Origin: Azospirillaceae bacterium
GTDB lineage: Bacteria; Pseudomonadota; Alphaproteobacteria; Azospirillales; Azospirillaceae
Direction: 5' to 3'
Length of the DNA: 64,000 nt
NCBI GenBank assembly: GCA_031291675.1
Contig: JARLIO010000030.1
Coordinates: 94,173 to 158,172 of the forward strand
This document shows positions 38,210 through 48,051 of the stretch, one piece after another (the first letter of the stretch is position 1; every line of letters starts with the position of its first letter). The position numbers and the translations under genes are program-made. Below the pieces are notes generated by a model. It was not told the origin of the DNA. It made no database searches and saw nothing but the letters and a program-made list of their open reading frames with translations.

Positions 38210-39091
38210 TTACACCCGTCGCAGGGGGGACCGGCGCAGGGTCTCGCTGAGATGATCCAGAACGACCCGAACCCGCGGGATCTGGCTGGTGTCGCGGTGA
38301 ACGCCAAGCCAGATGTCGCGCATCGGTGCGGCCGTTGGTGGCGATAGCCGGGCCAGCGTGTCGTCGCTTCCCAGGTGAATGGCCAGACCGCAGAGCCCCA
38401 GCCCGGCCATGGTGGCGCGCAGATGGGCGTCCCGGCTGTTGGTGCGCAGCACGATGGCTGCCGCATGGGTCATTTCGCCGAGCCAGCGCGCTTCAGGCAG
38501 GCTGCTCTGATCTTCCTGGACGGTGATGATCTGATGGCCTGGGCACCCCAGCGTGAAATCGGGCGTTCCCCGGCGCGCCAGGTAGGTGGAACTGGCGAAG
38601 ATCCCGAATTGCAGACAGCCGATCTTGCGAACGACAATATCCTGCTGATCGAAATTGGCCATACGGACGGCGATATCCGCTTCGCGGCGTGACAGGTTGA
38701 GTGACCGGCTATCGATCGTCAGTTCGATAGCGATGCCGGGGTAGCGGCGCTGCAGCTCGACCAGGCTGGGCGCGATGATGCGTGAGCCGAAGATATCGAC
38801 CGTGGTGACACGAACGATGCCTTCCAGGCGTTCATCCTCGCCGGCAATGGCGCGTTCGGCGGTCAAGGCCTCAGCCTCCATCCGTTCGACATTGGCCAGA
38901 ATGCGCTCGCCGGCCGAGGTCAGGATGAATCCGCTCGGGGTCCGCTGCAGCAAGGTGACACCGGCCCGGCTGTGCATCCCTTCGAGCCGGCGCCCCACCG
39001 TGGTCTGGGTGATGCCCAGGGTGCGAGCCGCGGCGGAAAGACTTCCGCTGCGGCTGACCGCCAAGAAAGTCCGCAAATCGTCCCATTCCAT
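38210..39091 (-). CDS. LysR family transcriptional regulator
   Basis: 293 residues: N-terminal winged helix (WDDLRTFLAVSRSGSLSAAARTLGITQTTVGRRLEGME-like) and a periplasmic-binding-protein-like effector domain with VRVTTVDIFGSRIIAPSLVELQRRYPGIAIELTIDSRSLNLSRREADIAVRM, typical of the small-aromatic-responsive LysR group. It lies 83 bases downstream of the dioxygenase gene on the same strand, so the two are probably co-transcribed. Target and effector not known. Confidence 0.9.
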   Translation of the reverse strand: MEWDDLRTFLAVSRSGSLSAAARTLGITQTTVGRRLEGMHSRAGVTLLQRTPSGFILTSAGERILANVERMEAEALTAERAIAGEDERLEGIVRVTTVDIFGSRIIAPSLVELQRRYPGIAIELTIDSRSLNLSRREADIAVRMANFDQQDIVVRKIGCLQFGIFASSTYLARRGTPDFTLGCPGHQIITVQEDQSSLPEARWLGEMTHAAAIVLRTNSRDAHLRATMAGLGLCGLAIHLGSDDTLARLSPPTAAPMRDIWLGVHRDTSQIPRVRVVLDHLSETLRRSPLRRV

Positions 39092-39174
39092 CGAGAGGTC
39101 GCAGTCCCATCATTACGCCTCTCTATGTTGCGGGAATGGGGCGGCAACGCAAGCCGATTGCGCGGATGCGGCCG

Positions 39175-39951
39175 TCAGTGGAAAGCGTAGGCGTCCAGGC
39201 GCAACACCCCATAGGTCACGCTGTCGTGCAGATGTTCGATCGGTTGATCGACGCGACCGGCGCCCAGCGCGACATAAAGCGGCAAGAGATGCTCATCGGT
39301 CGGGTGGTTGCGGACGGCATTCGGGGCCAGACGCCGGTAATCGACAAGATCATCGACGCGGCGCTCTTGGATCGCCGCGTCCATCCAGTCGGTGAAATCG
39401 GTCACCCAGGCCGGCGCGGGGTCGAACAGGTCGTGGCCGTGGAATTCGCGCAGATTGTGGGTGAAACTGCCACTGGCAAGGATCAGCACATCCTGGTCCC
39501 GCAGCGCTTGCAGGGCGGTGCCGAGGCGCAAGTGATGCGCGGGGCCCCGCTGGGTTTGCAGCGACAGCTGGACGACCGGAATATCCGCCTCCGGGTACAT
39601 CAGGGCCAGGGGCGCCCAGGCGCCGTGGTCGAGGCCACGCTGCGGGTCGGTTGTCGTGGGCAAACCTGCCGCATCGAGCAGGCTCGTGACGGCGGCGGCC
39701 AGTTCGCGACTTCCCGGGGCCGGATAGGTTATTCGATAAAGCACCGGGGGAAAGCCATAGAAATCATGAATCGTGGCGTTGCGTTCCGGTGCGTTGACGG
39801 ACGGCGCGGCGGTGTCCCAATGCGCGGAAATCGCCAGGATCGCGCGGGGGCGGCCCAGGCTGGTACCGAGGCCGGCCAGAAAATCCCGGGCCGGGCAATC
39901 GGTGATGATCATCGCCGGTGATCCATGTGATATGTAGAGGGCGGGAAACAT
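39175..39951 (-). CDS. DODA-type/LigB-like extradiol ring-cleavage dioxygenase
   Basis: 258 residues of the class III extradiol dioxygenase family (E. coli YgiD/ZupT-neighbour, plant DODA). Metal-ligand His motifs are visible: FPALYISHGSPAM at the N-terminus, ISAHWDTAAPSV, and later GLDHGAWAPLALMYPEADIPVVQLSLQ and LASGSFTHNLREF. Physiological substrates in bacteria are uncertain; YgiD shows DOPA 4,5-dioxygenase activity. The start is ATG 39951, with GGGAGAA just upstream; the longer frame is not family-like. Confidence 0.88.
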   Translation of the reverse strand: MFPALYISHGSPAMIITDCPARDFLAGLGTSLGRPRAILAISAHWDTAAPSVNAPERNATIHDFYGFPPVLYRITYPAPGSRELAAAVTSLLDAAGLPTTTDPQRGLDHGAWAPLALMYPEADIPVVQLSLQTQRGPAHHLRLGTALQALRDQDVLILASGSFTHNLREFHGHDLFDPAPAWVTDFTDWMDAAIQERRVDDLVDYRRLAPNAVRNHPTDEHLLPLYVALGAGRVDQPIEHLHDSVTYGVLRLDAYAFH

Positions 39952-40299
39952 TGTTATTCTCCCTACGGGCCGCGGCATTGCCAAAGAGGGGGCGGCGTGC
40001 ACTGATGCCCCTGTGTTCGATCGGGCCCGCCCTTATTGCCAGGGCTGACGCTAACCCGGATGTAACGCCGTTGCACCGATCGAATTCGCCGTCTCGATGT
40101 GCGAAAATGAAGAGCTGAACGGCAAATTCCGGGCAATGAATGTGTCACACTGCCGCCGCATCTCTGCAAAAACGCAGGGGGAGAACGCGATATCTCGGGT
40201 TCCCGTCTGTGCTGCGGCGCGATACGGTCTGCGCAGTTCGCCCCATTCTGATCGCAGCGGCGTCCGACCGACCGTTGCATCCTTGCAGGAGAGACAGAA
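39952..40299. other. Divergent intergenic region
   Basis: About 350 bases between the dioxygenase and yceI, transcribed apart. No gene, FNR box or strong palindrome was recognised. It must carry the promoters of both flanking genes. Confidence 0.4.
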
Positions 40300-40908
40300 A
40301 TGAAATCCGCTGTTGCCGCCTTTTTGATCGCCGCGTCGCTCGCCGTCCCCGCCTGGGCTCAGACCGGGCCGACCAATGACGTCGCCAAGGTCGAGGGCGG
40401 ACAGTTTGCGCTCGACAAGAGCCACGCCAAGATCCTGTTCTCGGTCAACCATTTTGGTTTCTCCGTTTATTACGGCATGTTTACGGATTTCGATGCCAAG
40501 TTGCAGTTTGATCCGAAGCAGCTGACCAAAAGTAACGTTGACGTCACGGTTCAGTTGGCCGGGATCGACACGACCAACCCCAAGCTGGATGCCCATCTGA
40601 AGTCCGCCGATTTCTTCGATGCGGAAAAGTTCCCGACCGCGACCTTCAAGAGCACGGCGATTGAGGTCACCGGGCCGACCACGGGCAAGATCACCGGTGA
40701 TCTGACGCTGCACGGCGTCACCAAGCCGGTGGTGCTGGACGCGACCTTCATCGGTGGTGGCGTCAACGGCATGACCAAGGCGTATGTCGTTGGCTTCAGC
40801 GCGACCGCGACGCTGAAGCGTTCTGAATTCGGGATCAAGACCTATGTTCCCGCCGTCAGCGATGAGGTCAACCTGATCATCAGCGGCGAATTCGACCGTC
40901 AGAAGTGA
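40300..40908 (+). CDS. YceI family periplasmic lipid-binding-like protein
   Basis: 202 residues with signal peptide MKSAVAAFLIAASLAVPAWA cleaved before QTGPT. The YceI beta-barrel (lipocalin-like, isoprenoid-binding in Thermus TT1927b) is shown by FALDKSHAKILFSVNHFGFSVYYGMFTDFDAKLQFDP, KSADFFDAEKFPTATFKST, ITGDLTLHGVTKPVVLDATF and RSEFGIKTYVPAVSDEV. It is the first gene of a yceI-cybB-yceI operon, a layout like E. coli yceJI; the role may be quinone or lipid handling with the cytochrome. Confidence 0.93.
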   Translation: MKSAVAAFLIAASLAVPAWAQTGPTNDVAKVEGGQFALDKSHAKILFSVNHFGFSVYYGMFTDFDAKLQFDPKQLTKSNVDVTVQLAGIDTTNPKLDAHLKSADFFDAEKFPTATFKSTAIEVTGPTTGKITGDLTLHGVTKPVVLDATFIGGGVNGMTKAYVVGFSATATLKRSEFGIKTYVPAVSDEVNLIISGEFDRQK

Positions 40909-40949
40909 TCGCATTCGACGCCATCTTGTAGAACAGAGGGAAGCCGGCC

Positions 40950-41549
40950 ATGTCGCGAAGTCGCCGTTACGATGCGGGAGCCATTGCCATTCATTGGTTG
41001 ACGGCTCTGGCGGTCATAGCCTTGTTGGCGATGGGGTTGACGATGACGTCGCTGCGGCCGGGTTCCGCTTTGCAGTTTTCTTTGTATCAGTGGCATAAAT
41101 CCGTCGGCATCACCGTCCTGGCGCTCAGCCTGATCCGGCTGCTGTGGCGGTTGGCCCATCGGGCGCCGGCGTTGCCGGCCTCGATGGCGCCCTGGGAACA
41201 ATGGGCGGCCCATGCCGGGCATTTGGCTCTGTATGGCCTGTTGTTTGCGATGCCATTGACGGGGTGGGCCGTGGTGTCGGCATCGCCCTACAACATTCCG
41301 ACCGTTCTTTACGGCCTGATCCCCTTCCCCCATCTGCCCATCCTGGCGACGTTGCAGGATAAGAAGCCGGTGCTCGCGGTGCTCGAGCAGATCCATAGTG
41401 CCGGGGCCTGGATCATGATCGCGACCCTGGTCGGCCACATCGCCGCGGCACTACGCCACCAGTTCCTGTTGCGCGATGGCGTTATGGAGCGGATGCTGCC
41501 GCGTTTTGGCCGGCGATCGGGTACGGGCATTTCGGCGCAGGAACTTTGA
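40950..41549 (+). CDS. cybB: Cytochrome b561 family protein
   Basis: A 199-residue di-haem inner-membrane cytochrome (CybB/YceJ type) with four hydrophobic helices. Haem-ligand histidines are seen in AIAIHWLTALAVIAL, YQWHKSVGITVLALSLIRLLWR, HAGHLALYGLLFAMPLTGW and HSAGAWIMIATLVGHIAAALRHQF. It exchanges electrons with the quinone pool. Placement between two YceI genes, with gaps of about 40 bases on each side, points to a functional unit. Confidence 0.92.
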   Translation: MSRSRRYDAGAIAIHWLTALAVIALLAMGLTMTSLRPGSALQFSLYQWHKSVGITVLALSLIRLLWRLAHRAPALPASMAPWEQWAAHAGHLALYGLLFAMPLTGWAVVSASPYNIPTVLYGLIPFPHLPILATLQDKKPVLAVLEQIHSAGAWIMIATLVGHIAAALRHQFLLRDGVMERMLPRFGRRSGTGISAQEL

Positions 41550-41587
41550 AGCCGGGAGTCCCGGTCACCTTCAATCGGGAGACAGCG

Positions 41588-42151
41588 ATGAAATTTTTGC
41601 GCTTTTGGGCGTTCGGACTGGCGCTGGCGGCATCGGCTTCCGCCGCCCACGCGGCCAGCTGGCAGGTTGACAGTGCCAAGAGCCGACTCGGCTTCACCGG
41701 GATCCAGACCGGAACCCCGTTCGAAGGCCATTTTGGCAAATGGTCGGCCACGATTGATTTCGACCCGGCCAATCCGGCTGCCGGCCACGCCGTCGTCACC
41801 ATCGACATGGCCAGTGCCACGACGGCGGATGCCCAGCGTGACGAGGCCCTGCCGCAAAGCGACTGGTTTGATGTCACTCATTTCGCCGATGCCCGGTTTG
41901 AGGCCACGACCTTCCGCGCCCTCGGGGGCAACAAGTTCGAGGCCCCGGGGACCCTGACCATTCGCGGCGTCAAGAAGGATGTCGTGTTGCCCTTCACCCT
42001 TGATGTTACCGGTGACGCGGCGCACGCCCAGGGCAAGCTCAATCTGATTCGCACCGAATACGGCGTCGGCCAGGGCGACTGGACCAGCGGCGACTATGTT
42101 GCACTCGACGTCAGTGTCGTCGTCGATCTTCAGGCCAAGCGCGCTCCCTGA
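41588..42151 (+). CDS. Second YceI family protein
   Basis: 187 residues; signal peptide MKFLRFWAFGLALAASASAAHA, then ASWQVDSAKSRLGFTGIQTGTPFEGHFGKWSATIDFDP and TTADAQRDEALPQSDWFDVTHFADARFEATTF, the YceI barrel. It belongs to a different branch from the first YceI gene (the branch usually linked to b561 cytochromes). The start is ATG 41588 with CGGGAGA in front; an upstream ATG overlapping cybB lacks a signal peptide at the right place. Convergent with purN. Confidence 0.92.
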   Translation: MKFLRFWAFGLALAASASAAHAASWQVDSAKSRLGFTGIQTGTPFEGHFGKWSATIDFDPANPAAGHAVVTIDMASATTADAQRDEALPQSDWFDVTHFADARFEATTFRALGGNKFEAPGTLTIRGVKKDVVLPFTLDVTGDAAHAQGKLNLIRTEYGVGQGDWTSGDYVALDVSVVVDLQAKRAP

Positions 42152-42182
42152 TCGCGGAGCGCGCCGCTGCCTGGGCCCGGCT

Positions 42183-42833
42183 TCAGGCCGGTGGGTTGAT
42201 CAGGGCCGGGCCGGCGGCGATCATGCCGCGGATCTCAACCCGGCCCTCGACAACTTGCAGCCGGTCTTCGGCAAACAGCCGTAAGGCCAGGGGATAGAGG
42301 CGGTGCTCCGACTCCAGGATCCGCGCGGCGAGGGCGGTTTCGTCGTCGCCCGGTAGCACCGGGACCGCGGCCTGGGCGATAATCGGGCCCTCGTCGACGG
42401 CGCTACGAACCAGATGCACGGTGCAGCCGGCGATGCGAACGCCGGCGGCCAGGGCGCGGGCGTGGGTATCGAGCCCCTTGAAGGCCGGCAGCAGCGACGG
42501 GTGAATGTTGATCAACCGATCATACCAGCGATCGACGAACCACGGACTCAGCAATCGCATGAAGCCGGCGAGGCAGACCAGCCCAACCCCGGCATCGCGA
42601 AACGCGGCGTCGATCGCCTGCTCGAAGCGCTGCTTGTCCGGATAATCGCGGTGGCTGATCACCGCGCTTGGGATATTGGCCTGTTGCGCCCGCTGCAAAC
42701 CGTAGGCATCAGCCTTGTTGGCGATCACCAGCGCGATTTCCGCGGGAAATCCCGGGACGGCACAGGCATCGATCAGGGCCTGGAGGTTGCTGCCGCGTCC
42801 GGAAATCAGGACGCCCGCCTTCAACCGGGCCAC
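42183..42833 (-). CDS. purN: Phosphoribosylglycinamide formyltransferase
   Basis: Transfers a formyl group from 10-formyl-THF to GAR in step three of purine synthesis. 216 residues; [18 protein letters not shown] at the N-terminus, formate-transfer active-site motif [21 protein letters not shown] with the catalytic Asn-His pair, and [24 protein letters not shown] with the Asp. It overlaps the purM stop by 13 bases, so the two are coupled. Confidence 0.95.
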   Translation of the reverse strand: MARLKAGVLISGRGSNLQALIDACAVPGFPAEIALVIANKADAYGLQRAQQANIPSAVISHRDYPDKQRFEQAIDAAFRDAGVGLVCLAGFMRLLSPWFVDRWYDRLINIHPSLLPAFKGLDTHARALAAGVRIAGCTVHLVRSAVDEGPIIAQAAVPVLPGDDETALAARILESEHRLYPLALRLFAEDRLQVVEGRVEIRGMIAAGPALINPPA

Positions 42834-43882
42834 GTCTCGGTCCCCGACAGCGCGACGCGAGGGCCATCGCCCGATGCCACCACGGTGCCGATACGGGATA
42901 CGGTCTCACCCTCGTTTTGCAGGATCGCCACCGCTTCGGCGGCGCGGTCGGGGGCGCACACCACGACCATGCCGATCCCGCAATTGAAGGTTCTAGCCAG
43001 CTCGGTGGCGCTCAGGGCGCCGGTGCGGGCCAGCCAGCCGAACACCGGCGGCAGCGGCCAGCGCGTGACATCCAGCGCGACGCCGAGGCCGGCAGGCAGC
43101 ACCCGGGGGATGTTTTCCAGCAATCCGCCACCGGTGATGTGGGCCAATGCCCGAATAGTGCCGGCGCGAACCGCAGCCAGTACTGGCCTGACATAGATCC
43201 GGGTCGGTGTCAGCAGGGCGTCGCCCAGGCTGCGGCCCGAGTCGAAGGGAGCGGGGTCGCCATAGCCCAGACCGGCCTGTTCAACGATCCGGCGCACCAG
43301 CGAATAGCCGTTGGAATGCACGCCGCTGCTGGCCAGACCCAGCACGATGTCGCCCGCGGCGACGGTGTCACCGGTCAGGAGCTGATCCCGTTCGACGGCC
43401 CCCACCGCGAAGCCCGCAAGGTCATAGTCACCCTTGGCGTAAAGGCCTGGCATCTCGGCGGTTTCCCCGCCGATCAGCGCGCAGCCAGCCTGGCGGCAAC
43501 CGTCGGCGATCCCGGCCACGACACCGCTGCCGACCGCGACGTCAAGCCGACCGGTCGCAAAATAATCCAGGAAGAACAAGGGTTCAGCGCCCTGGACCAG
43601 AAGATCGTTGACGCTCATGGCGACCAGATCGATGCCGATGGTGTGGTGACACCCGGCGGCGATCGCGATCTTCAGCTTGGTGCCGACGCCGTCGGTCCCG
43701 GCAACCAGAATCGGATCCCGATATCCCGCCGCTTTGAGATCGAACAGGGCCCCGAATCCACCAAGTCCGGCGTCCGCGCCGCGGCGTGCCGTGGCCTTGG
43801 CCAGGGGTTTGATCGCATCGACCAGAGCGTTGCCGGCGTCGATATCAACGCCGGCGCGGCGATAGGCGTCACCGGTCGTCAT
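42821..43882 (-). CDS. purM: Phosphoribosylformylglycinamidine cyclo-ligase
   Basis: AIR synthetase, step five of purine synthesis, ATP-dependent ring closure of FGAM. 353 residues, with [21 protein letters not shown] at the start, the ATP-site [14 protein letters not shown] and the [16 protein letters not shown] block, plus [16 protein letters not shown]. Divergent from the DUF2066 operon over a gap of about 155 bases, the usual alphaproteobacterial arrangement. Confidence 0.96.
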   Translation of the reverse strand: MTTGDAYRRAGVDIDAGNALVDAIKPLAKATARRGADAGLGGFGALFDLKAAGYRDPILVAGTDGVGTKLKIAIAAGCHHTIGIDLVAMSVNDLLVQGAEPLFFLDYFATGRLDVAVGSGVVAGIADGCRQAGCALIGGETAEMPGLYAKGDYDLAGFAVGAVERDQLLTGDTVAAGDIVLGLASSGVHSNGYSLVRRIVEQAGLGYGDPAPFDSGRSLGDALLTPTRIYVRPVLAAVRAGTIRALAHITGGGLLENIPRVLPAGLGVALDVTRWPLPPVFGWLARTGALSATELARTFNCGIGMVVVCAPDRAAEAVAILQNEGETVSRIGTVVASGDGPRVALSGTETWPG

Positions 43883-44038
43883 GGTCGCGCCTTCGGTATG
43901 GCTGTTTCCTGCACCGGGGTTTTGGCCCTGGGGCAGGATTGGTGTATCGCTGTCGGTGTGAATGGCGTCCTCGCGCGCGCTGGGCTATAAACCGGCGATC
44001 CGTGAAGGCCGAACATACTCGAATCGGAAGGCTTTGCA

Positions 44039-45610
44039 ATGTTAGACCGACGCCGGCCCGCTGGCCGTTCGCTTGCAGCCCTTGTGCTCAGCTTGGGATC
44101 GCTTGCACCGGGGCTGGCGTTGACGCCGTTCCTGACCCAGGGCGCCCGCGCACAGGCGGTGGCATCCCCGACCGTTACAGAAGACGCCTATACGGTGCGC
44201 AATGTCGCGGTCGACGTGACGGCCGCGAGCGCTGTGGCTGCGCGCGATCAGGCGATCCTCCAGGCCGAGCACAAAGGCTTTGCTGAACTCGCGACGCGCT
44301 ATGGCGAGACCCCGGCACAGATCGCCCGGGTCGGGGATCGTGAGATCGCGCTGATGGTTCAGGGCTTTGAGGTGCAGAGCGAACAGACCTCGGCGGTGCG
44401 CTATGTCGGCACGCTGACCATCCGCTTCAAACTGGCGGCGGTCCGGGCGCGGTTCGGCACCACCGCGATGACCCATCTGCGTCCGGCGCAGCCCCCGGTG
44501 GAAACCGCGAGTGCCGCGACCCCGATCGCGGCCGAGCCGGCCCCGACGGCGCCGGGCGGTGCCTCGTCGCTGGACACGCCCACGCCCATGACCGGGGCCG
44601 CGGCGCCCCCCGGTCCCGGCGGCGCCTCGGCGCTGTCGCCGTCGACGGCGACGGCGGCGACCGCGATATCGGCCGCGGCAACCCCAACCGCACCCGTGAC
44701 CAAGAGCAAACCGGTTCTGGTGCTACCGGTGTTGCAGACCGGATCGAGCGACCCGGTGTTGTGGGAGGATCGGACCTCATGGCGCAGCGCGTGGGAGAAC
44801 CTGGCCTCGACCAAAGGGCTGGTGCCGATCCTGGTTCCCGCGGGTGAACTCGACGATATTGCCGACATCTCGGCGAAGGAGGCGGTGAGCGGTGCCGCGG
44901 CACCCCTGACCAAGATCGGCACCCGCTATGGCGCCGCCGAGGTTGTGGTCGCTTTCGTTCAGGTCAGCGGCAGGACTGTCGACCCGGCAACCGGATTCAC
45001 CGTGACCCTGGTGCATCAGGCGATCGACCCGTCCTATCAGGGGTTGACGTCACCGACACCTTCGGTGGTGGTTCCGCCGGTCGAGCATGAGACCGGCAGC
45101 CGGTTGCTGACCCGATCGGTCAAGGCGGTGATCACGACGCTTGAGGATGAATGGCGCCGTGCCGACACGGGGGGCACGGCACCGGCGCCGATGGCACCGG
45201 CCGTCGCCGCGGCGGCCGCCCCTCCGGGCGCGGCCCAGAATCGGATTGTGGTGACGATCCCGTTGCAGAGCTTGGGCGATTGGCTTGAGACGCGCCGGCG
45301 CCTGGGCCAGGTCGGGGCGGTGGTCCGTGCCGATGTCCTGGGATTGAGCAAGGAACAGGCGCGGGTCGCTCTGTCCTTTGCCGGTGATGCCGATGGCTTG
45401 CGCAATGCCCTGGCGGGCCAGGATCTGGCCCTGTCGCCGGCTGGCGGTGCCGATGACACCAGCCGGGCCATGGCGCAGAGCCCCGGTTTTGGCGGTAGCG
45501 GGGTCTTGGTCACCCCCCTGGTCGGTTCCGGCGCGGCCGCGGCCCCACAGGCGGATTATGAGCTGCGTTGGATGCGGGGTGCGGAACTCGCGGCTCCGAC
45601 CCGGCCCTAG
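44039..45610 (+). CDS. DUF2066 domain-containing exported protein
   Basis: 523 residues. A signal sequence or N-terminal anchor (RSLAALVLSLGSLAPGLALT, with an AxA site near residue 38) is followed by DUF2066 features (VDVTAASAVAARDQAILQAEHKGFAELA). A long Ala/Pro/Thr-rich linker (about 145-220) divides it, then KPVLVLPVLQTGSSDPVLWEDRTSWRSAWENL continues the domain. The function is unknown. It is the first gene of a four-gene run with very tight spacing (3 bases, then 4-base overlaps), conserved in this order in many alphaproteobacteria. Confidence 0.85.
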   Translation: MLDRRRPAGRSLAALVLSLGSLAPGLALTPFLTQGARAQAVASPTVTEDAYTVRNVAVDVTAASAVAARDQAILQAEHKGFAELATRYGETPAQIARVGDREIALMVQGFEVQSEQTSAVRYVGTLTIRFKLAAVRARFGTTAMTHLRPAQPPVETASAATPIAAEPAPTAPGGASSLDTPTPMTGAAAPPGPGGASALSPSTATAATAISAAATPTAPVTKSKPVLVLPVLQTGSSDPVLWEDRTSWRSAWENLASTKGLVPILVPAGELDDIADISAKEAVSGAAAPLTKIGTRYGAAEVVVAFVQVSGRTVDPATGFTVTLVHQAIDPSYQGLTSPTPSVVVPPVEHETGSRLLTRSVKAVITTLEDEWRRADTGGTAPAPMAPAVAAAAAPPGAAQNRIVVTIPLQSLGDWLETRRRLGQVGAVVRADVLGLSKEQARVALSFAGDADGLRNALAGQDLALSPAGGADDTSRAMAQSPGFGGSGVLVTPLVGSGAAAAPQADYELRWMRGAELAAPTRP

Positions 45611-45613
45611 GGC

Positions 45614-46189
45614 ATGAGCTTGCGTCCGGTCGTCTATCTGCCCAATCTGATCACCCTGGCCCGGCTGGCCGCGGTCCCGCTGGCGGTATGGTCGATCCTG
45701 GCCGGCCGGCCGTCCTGGGCCTTCTGGCTGTTTGTGGCGGCCGGCGTTTCGGACGGCGTCGATGGTTTCATCGCCCGGGCGTTTCGCGCCCGGACCGCTC
45801 TGGGGGCGATCCTCGACCCGATCGCCGACAAGGCGCTGCTGGTATCGGTGTTTCTGGCGCTGGGCTATCGCGACGCGGTGCCGGTATGGCTGGTCAGTCT
45901 GGTTTTCAGCCGTGATGCGATGATCGTGACCGGCGTGGTCCTGCTTCAGGCGCGCCGGGTTTTGTTCGCGATCGAACCGATTTTTGTCAGCAAGCTGAAC
46001 ACCGCGCTCCAGATTCTGCTGGTGGCGGTCGTTCTGGCGGTCAATGGTGACATCATCGGCGATCCGGTGGTGTTTGGTACCGGCCTGAGCCGGCTGTTGG
46101 TCTGGCTGGTGTCGGGGACGGTGATTGTTTCGGGCGCCTGCTACATCGTTCGCGGGATACAGCTCTATTGGCATCGGGATCCGGCATGA
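45614..46189 (+). CDS. CDP-alcohol phosphatidyltransferase
   Basis: A 191-residue inner-membrane enzyme of phospholipid synthesis (PgsA/CMP-forming cardiolipin synthase-like). The family signature D-G-x2-A-R-x8-G-x3-D-x3-D is present as DGFIARAFRARTALGAILDPIADK, with the metal-binding aspartates. About five hydrophobic helices. Which alcohol it uses cannot be read; glycerol-3-phosphate or phosphatidylglycerol is most likely. ATGA overlap with the next gene. Confidence 0.88.
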   Translation: MSLRPVVYLPNLITLARLAAVPLAVWSILAGRPSWAFWLFVAAGVSDGVDGFIARAFRARTALGAILDPIADKALLVSVFLALGYRDAVPVWLVSLVFSRDAMIVTGVVLLQARRVLFAIEPIFVSKLNTALQILLVAVVLAVNGDIIGDPVVFGTGLSRLLVWLVSGTVIVSGACYIVRGIQLYWHRDPA

Positions 46190-47295
46190 CGCGCGACGAT
46201 CGGCACCTGCGTTTCTGGTTTGCGGGCACAATCCTGTGCTGCGCCCTGCTGTGGCTGCTGTCAGCCATGTTGCTGCCGTTCGTCGCCGGATTGGCGATCG
46301 CCTATCTGCTCGATCCTCTGGTGCATCGCCTGCAAAGCCATGGCGTCCCGCGATGGCTTTCGGCCGGCATCGTTCTGTTGTCGTTTTTCGTGCTGTTGAC
46401 CCTGGTGGTCATTCTTTTGGTTCCGGTGGTGCAAACCCAGGTCGTCGGCTTGATCGACACACTGCCCCATCTGGTCGATTGGGTCCGGGAAACGGTGGTG
46501 CCGGCGGCCAATCGGATCCTGACCCGGTTTTCGGCCGAGGATGTCGACCGGTTGAGGACCGGGATCAGCCAGTTCGCCGGCGACGTTGTCGGCTGGGTGG
46601 TCCGGGTGTTGCGCGGGCTTGTCACCAGCGGCATCGCCTTCTTCGATGTGCTGTCGATCATCTTCATCACCCCCGTCGTGGCGTTCTATCTGCTGCGCGA
46701 TTGGGAAGACATGATCGGAACCATCGACCGGGTGCTGCCGCGGCGCTATCTCGACGTAATTCGCGCCGAAGCTCACGAGGTCGATCGCACATTGGCCGGG
46801 TTCGTCCGCGGCCAGGCCACCGTCTGTGCCAGTCTCGGGCTCTATTACGGCGTGGCCCTCAGCGCGGTCGGCTTGAATTTCGGTGTGACCATCGGCCTGC
46901 TGATCGGATTGCTCGCCTTCATTCCCTATGTCGGATCGGCAACCGGGTTCGCCGTCAGCGTGGCCGTGGCGCTGGGCCAGTTTTCGTCCTATCTCGATGT
47001 CGGGATCGTCGTCACGATCTTCGTCATCGGACAACTGATCGAAGGCAATGTTCTCACGCCCAAGCTGGTCGGCGACCGTGTCGGTCTGCATCCGGTGTGG
47101 GTGATCTTTGCCCTGTTGGCCGGGGGAAATTTGTTTGGCTTTGCCGGCGTGCTGCTGGCGGTGCCCATGGCCGCGGTGCTGGGGGTGCTGATCCGTTTCG
47201 CGGTGCGTCAGTACAAGCACAGCCGCTATTATCAGGATCCGGAACCGGCAGCCGCCGGGGCCGCGCCCTTCGACGACGAAACGGCGCGGCCGTGA
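46186..47295 (+). CDS. AI-2E family transporter (PerM/YdiK-type)
   Basis: A 369-residue polytopic membrane protein with about seven or eight hydrophobic helices. Typical features: LPFVAGLAIAYLLDPLVHRLQ near the N-terminus, a soluble middle, then ITPVVAFYLLRDWEDMI and LLAFIPYVGSATGF, IEGNVLTPKLVGDRVGLHPVWVIFALLAGG. Members include the AI-2 exporter TqsA and Na+/H+ antiporters; the PerM substrate is unknown. The start is ATG 46186 within the previous stop; it overlaps hdaA by 4 bases. Confidence 0.9.
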   Translation: MTRDDRHLRFWFAGTILCCALLWLLSAMLLPFVAGLAIAYLLDPLVHRLQSHGVPRWLSAGIVLLSFFVLLTLVVILLVPVVQTQVVGLIDTLPHLVDWVRETVVPAANRILTRFSAEDVDRLRTGISQFAGDVVGWVVRVLRGLVTSGIAFFDVLSIIFITPVVAFYLLRDWEDMIGTIDRVLPRRYLDVIRAEAHEVDRTLAGFVRGQATVCASLGLYYGVALSAVGLNFGVTIGLLIGLLAFIPYVGSATGFAVSVAVALGQFSSYLDVGIVVTIFVIGQLIEGNVLTPKLVGDRVGLHPVWVIFALLAGGNLFGFAGVLLAVPMAAVLGVLIRFAVRQYKHSRYYQDPEPAAAGAAPFDDETARP

Positions 47296-48002
47296 CCCAC
47301 CATCAATTGGCCCTTGATCTGCGTTTGCGCCCGGCGATGTCCGCAGGCGATTTCCTGGTGGCACCCAGCAACGAGGCTGCCGTCGCCTGGATCGATGCCT
47401 GGCCGAACTGGCCGGCACCGGCCCTGGTGATCCATGGCGCCGCCGGTTGCGGCAAGAGCCATCTGGCCCAGGTGTGGCGGGTGCGCAGCGGGGCGGCGTT
47501 GGCGGCGCCGGCCGATCTGGACCCGGCAACCGTGCCCGAACTGGTCGGTCACAGCCGGGCGATCGTGATCGAACGCGCCCACGAGGTCGCCGGCGTGCCG
47601 GCGCAGGAGCGGGCCTTGCTGCATCTTTATAACATCATGGCCGAGACGTCAGGGCACCTGCTGTTGACGGCGGCCTATGGTCCGGCCCATTGGCTGTTGA
47701 AGCTGGCCGATTTGCGGTCGCGGCTGTGCGCGGCGCCGGCAGCGGCGGTCGAGGCCCCGGACGATGCCCTGTTGGCGGCGATCATCGTCAAGCTGTTTGC
47801 CGATCGTCAGGTGCGGGTTCCGATCGAGGTCGTGGATTTCCTGATTACCCGCACCGAACGTTCGGTGGATGCCGTACGGGTGCTGGTTGCGGAACTCGAT
47901 GCCGCGGCCCTGGCGGCCAAACGCCGGATTACCGTGCCGTTCGTCCGCGATCTGTTGGCCCGTCGCGCCGTCGTCAGCGATCCCGATCCGGGCCGCGCCT
48001 GA
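47292..48002 (+). CDS. hdaA: DnaA-related regulatory ATPase HdaA
   Basis: A 236-residue DnaA-domain III homologue that promotes hydrolysis of DnaA-ATP at the replisome sliding clamp and so limits re-initiation. It starts at GTG 47292 (GTGA overlap with the PerM-like stop). The N-terminus THHQLALDLRLRP holds a QLxLxL-type clamp-binding motif. Walker A is IHGAAGCGKSHLAQ, the DnaA-like LLHLYNIMAE and SRL regions follow, and it ends without the DnaA domain IV. The order perM-hdaA is conserved in alphaproteobacteria. Confidence 0.9.
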   Translation: MTHHQLALDLRLRPAMSAGDFLVAPSNEAAVAWIDAWPNWPAPALVIHGAAGCGKSHLAQVWRVRSGAALAAPADLDPATVPELVGHSRAIVIERAHEVAGVPAQERALLHLYNIMAETSGHLLLTAAYGPAHWLLKLADLRSRLCAAPAAAVEAPDDALLAAIIVKLFADRQVRVPIEVVDFLITRTERSVDAVRVLVAELDAAALAAKRRITVPFVRDLLARRAVVSDPDPGRA

Positions 48003-48051
48003 GGTCCCGCCTCGCGGCGTGCCCCGGAACCCGCCCGGCACGGCGGCGCGC

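Noticed and set aside
46125..47291. Upstream extension of the hdaA reading frame to 625 residues
   Set aside because: This part is an alternative frame of the PerM-like gene (Arg-rich); only the portion from GTG 47292 matches HdaA.
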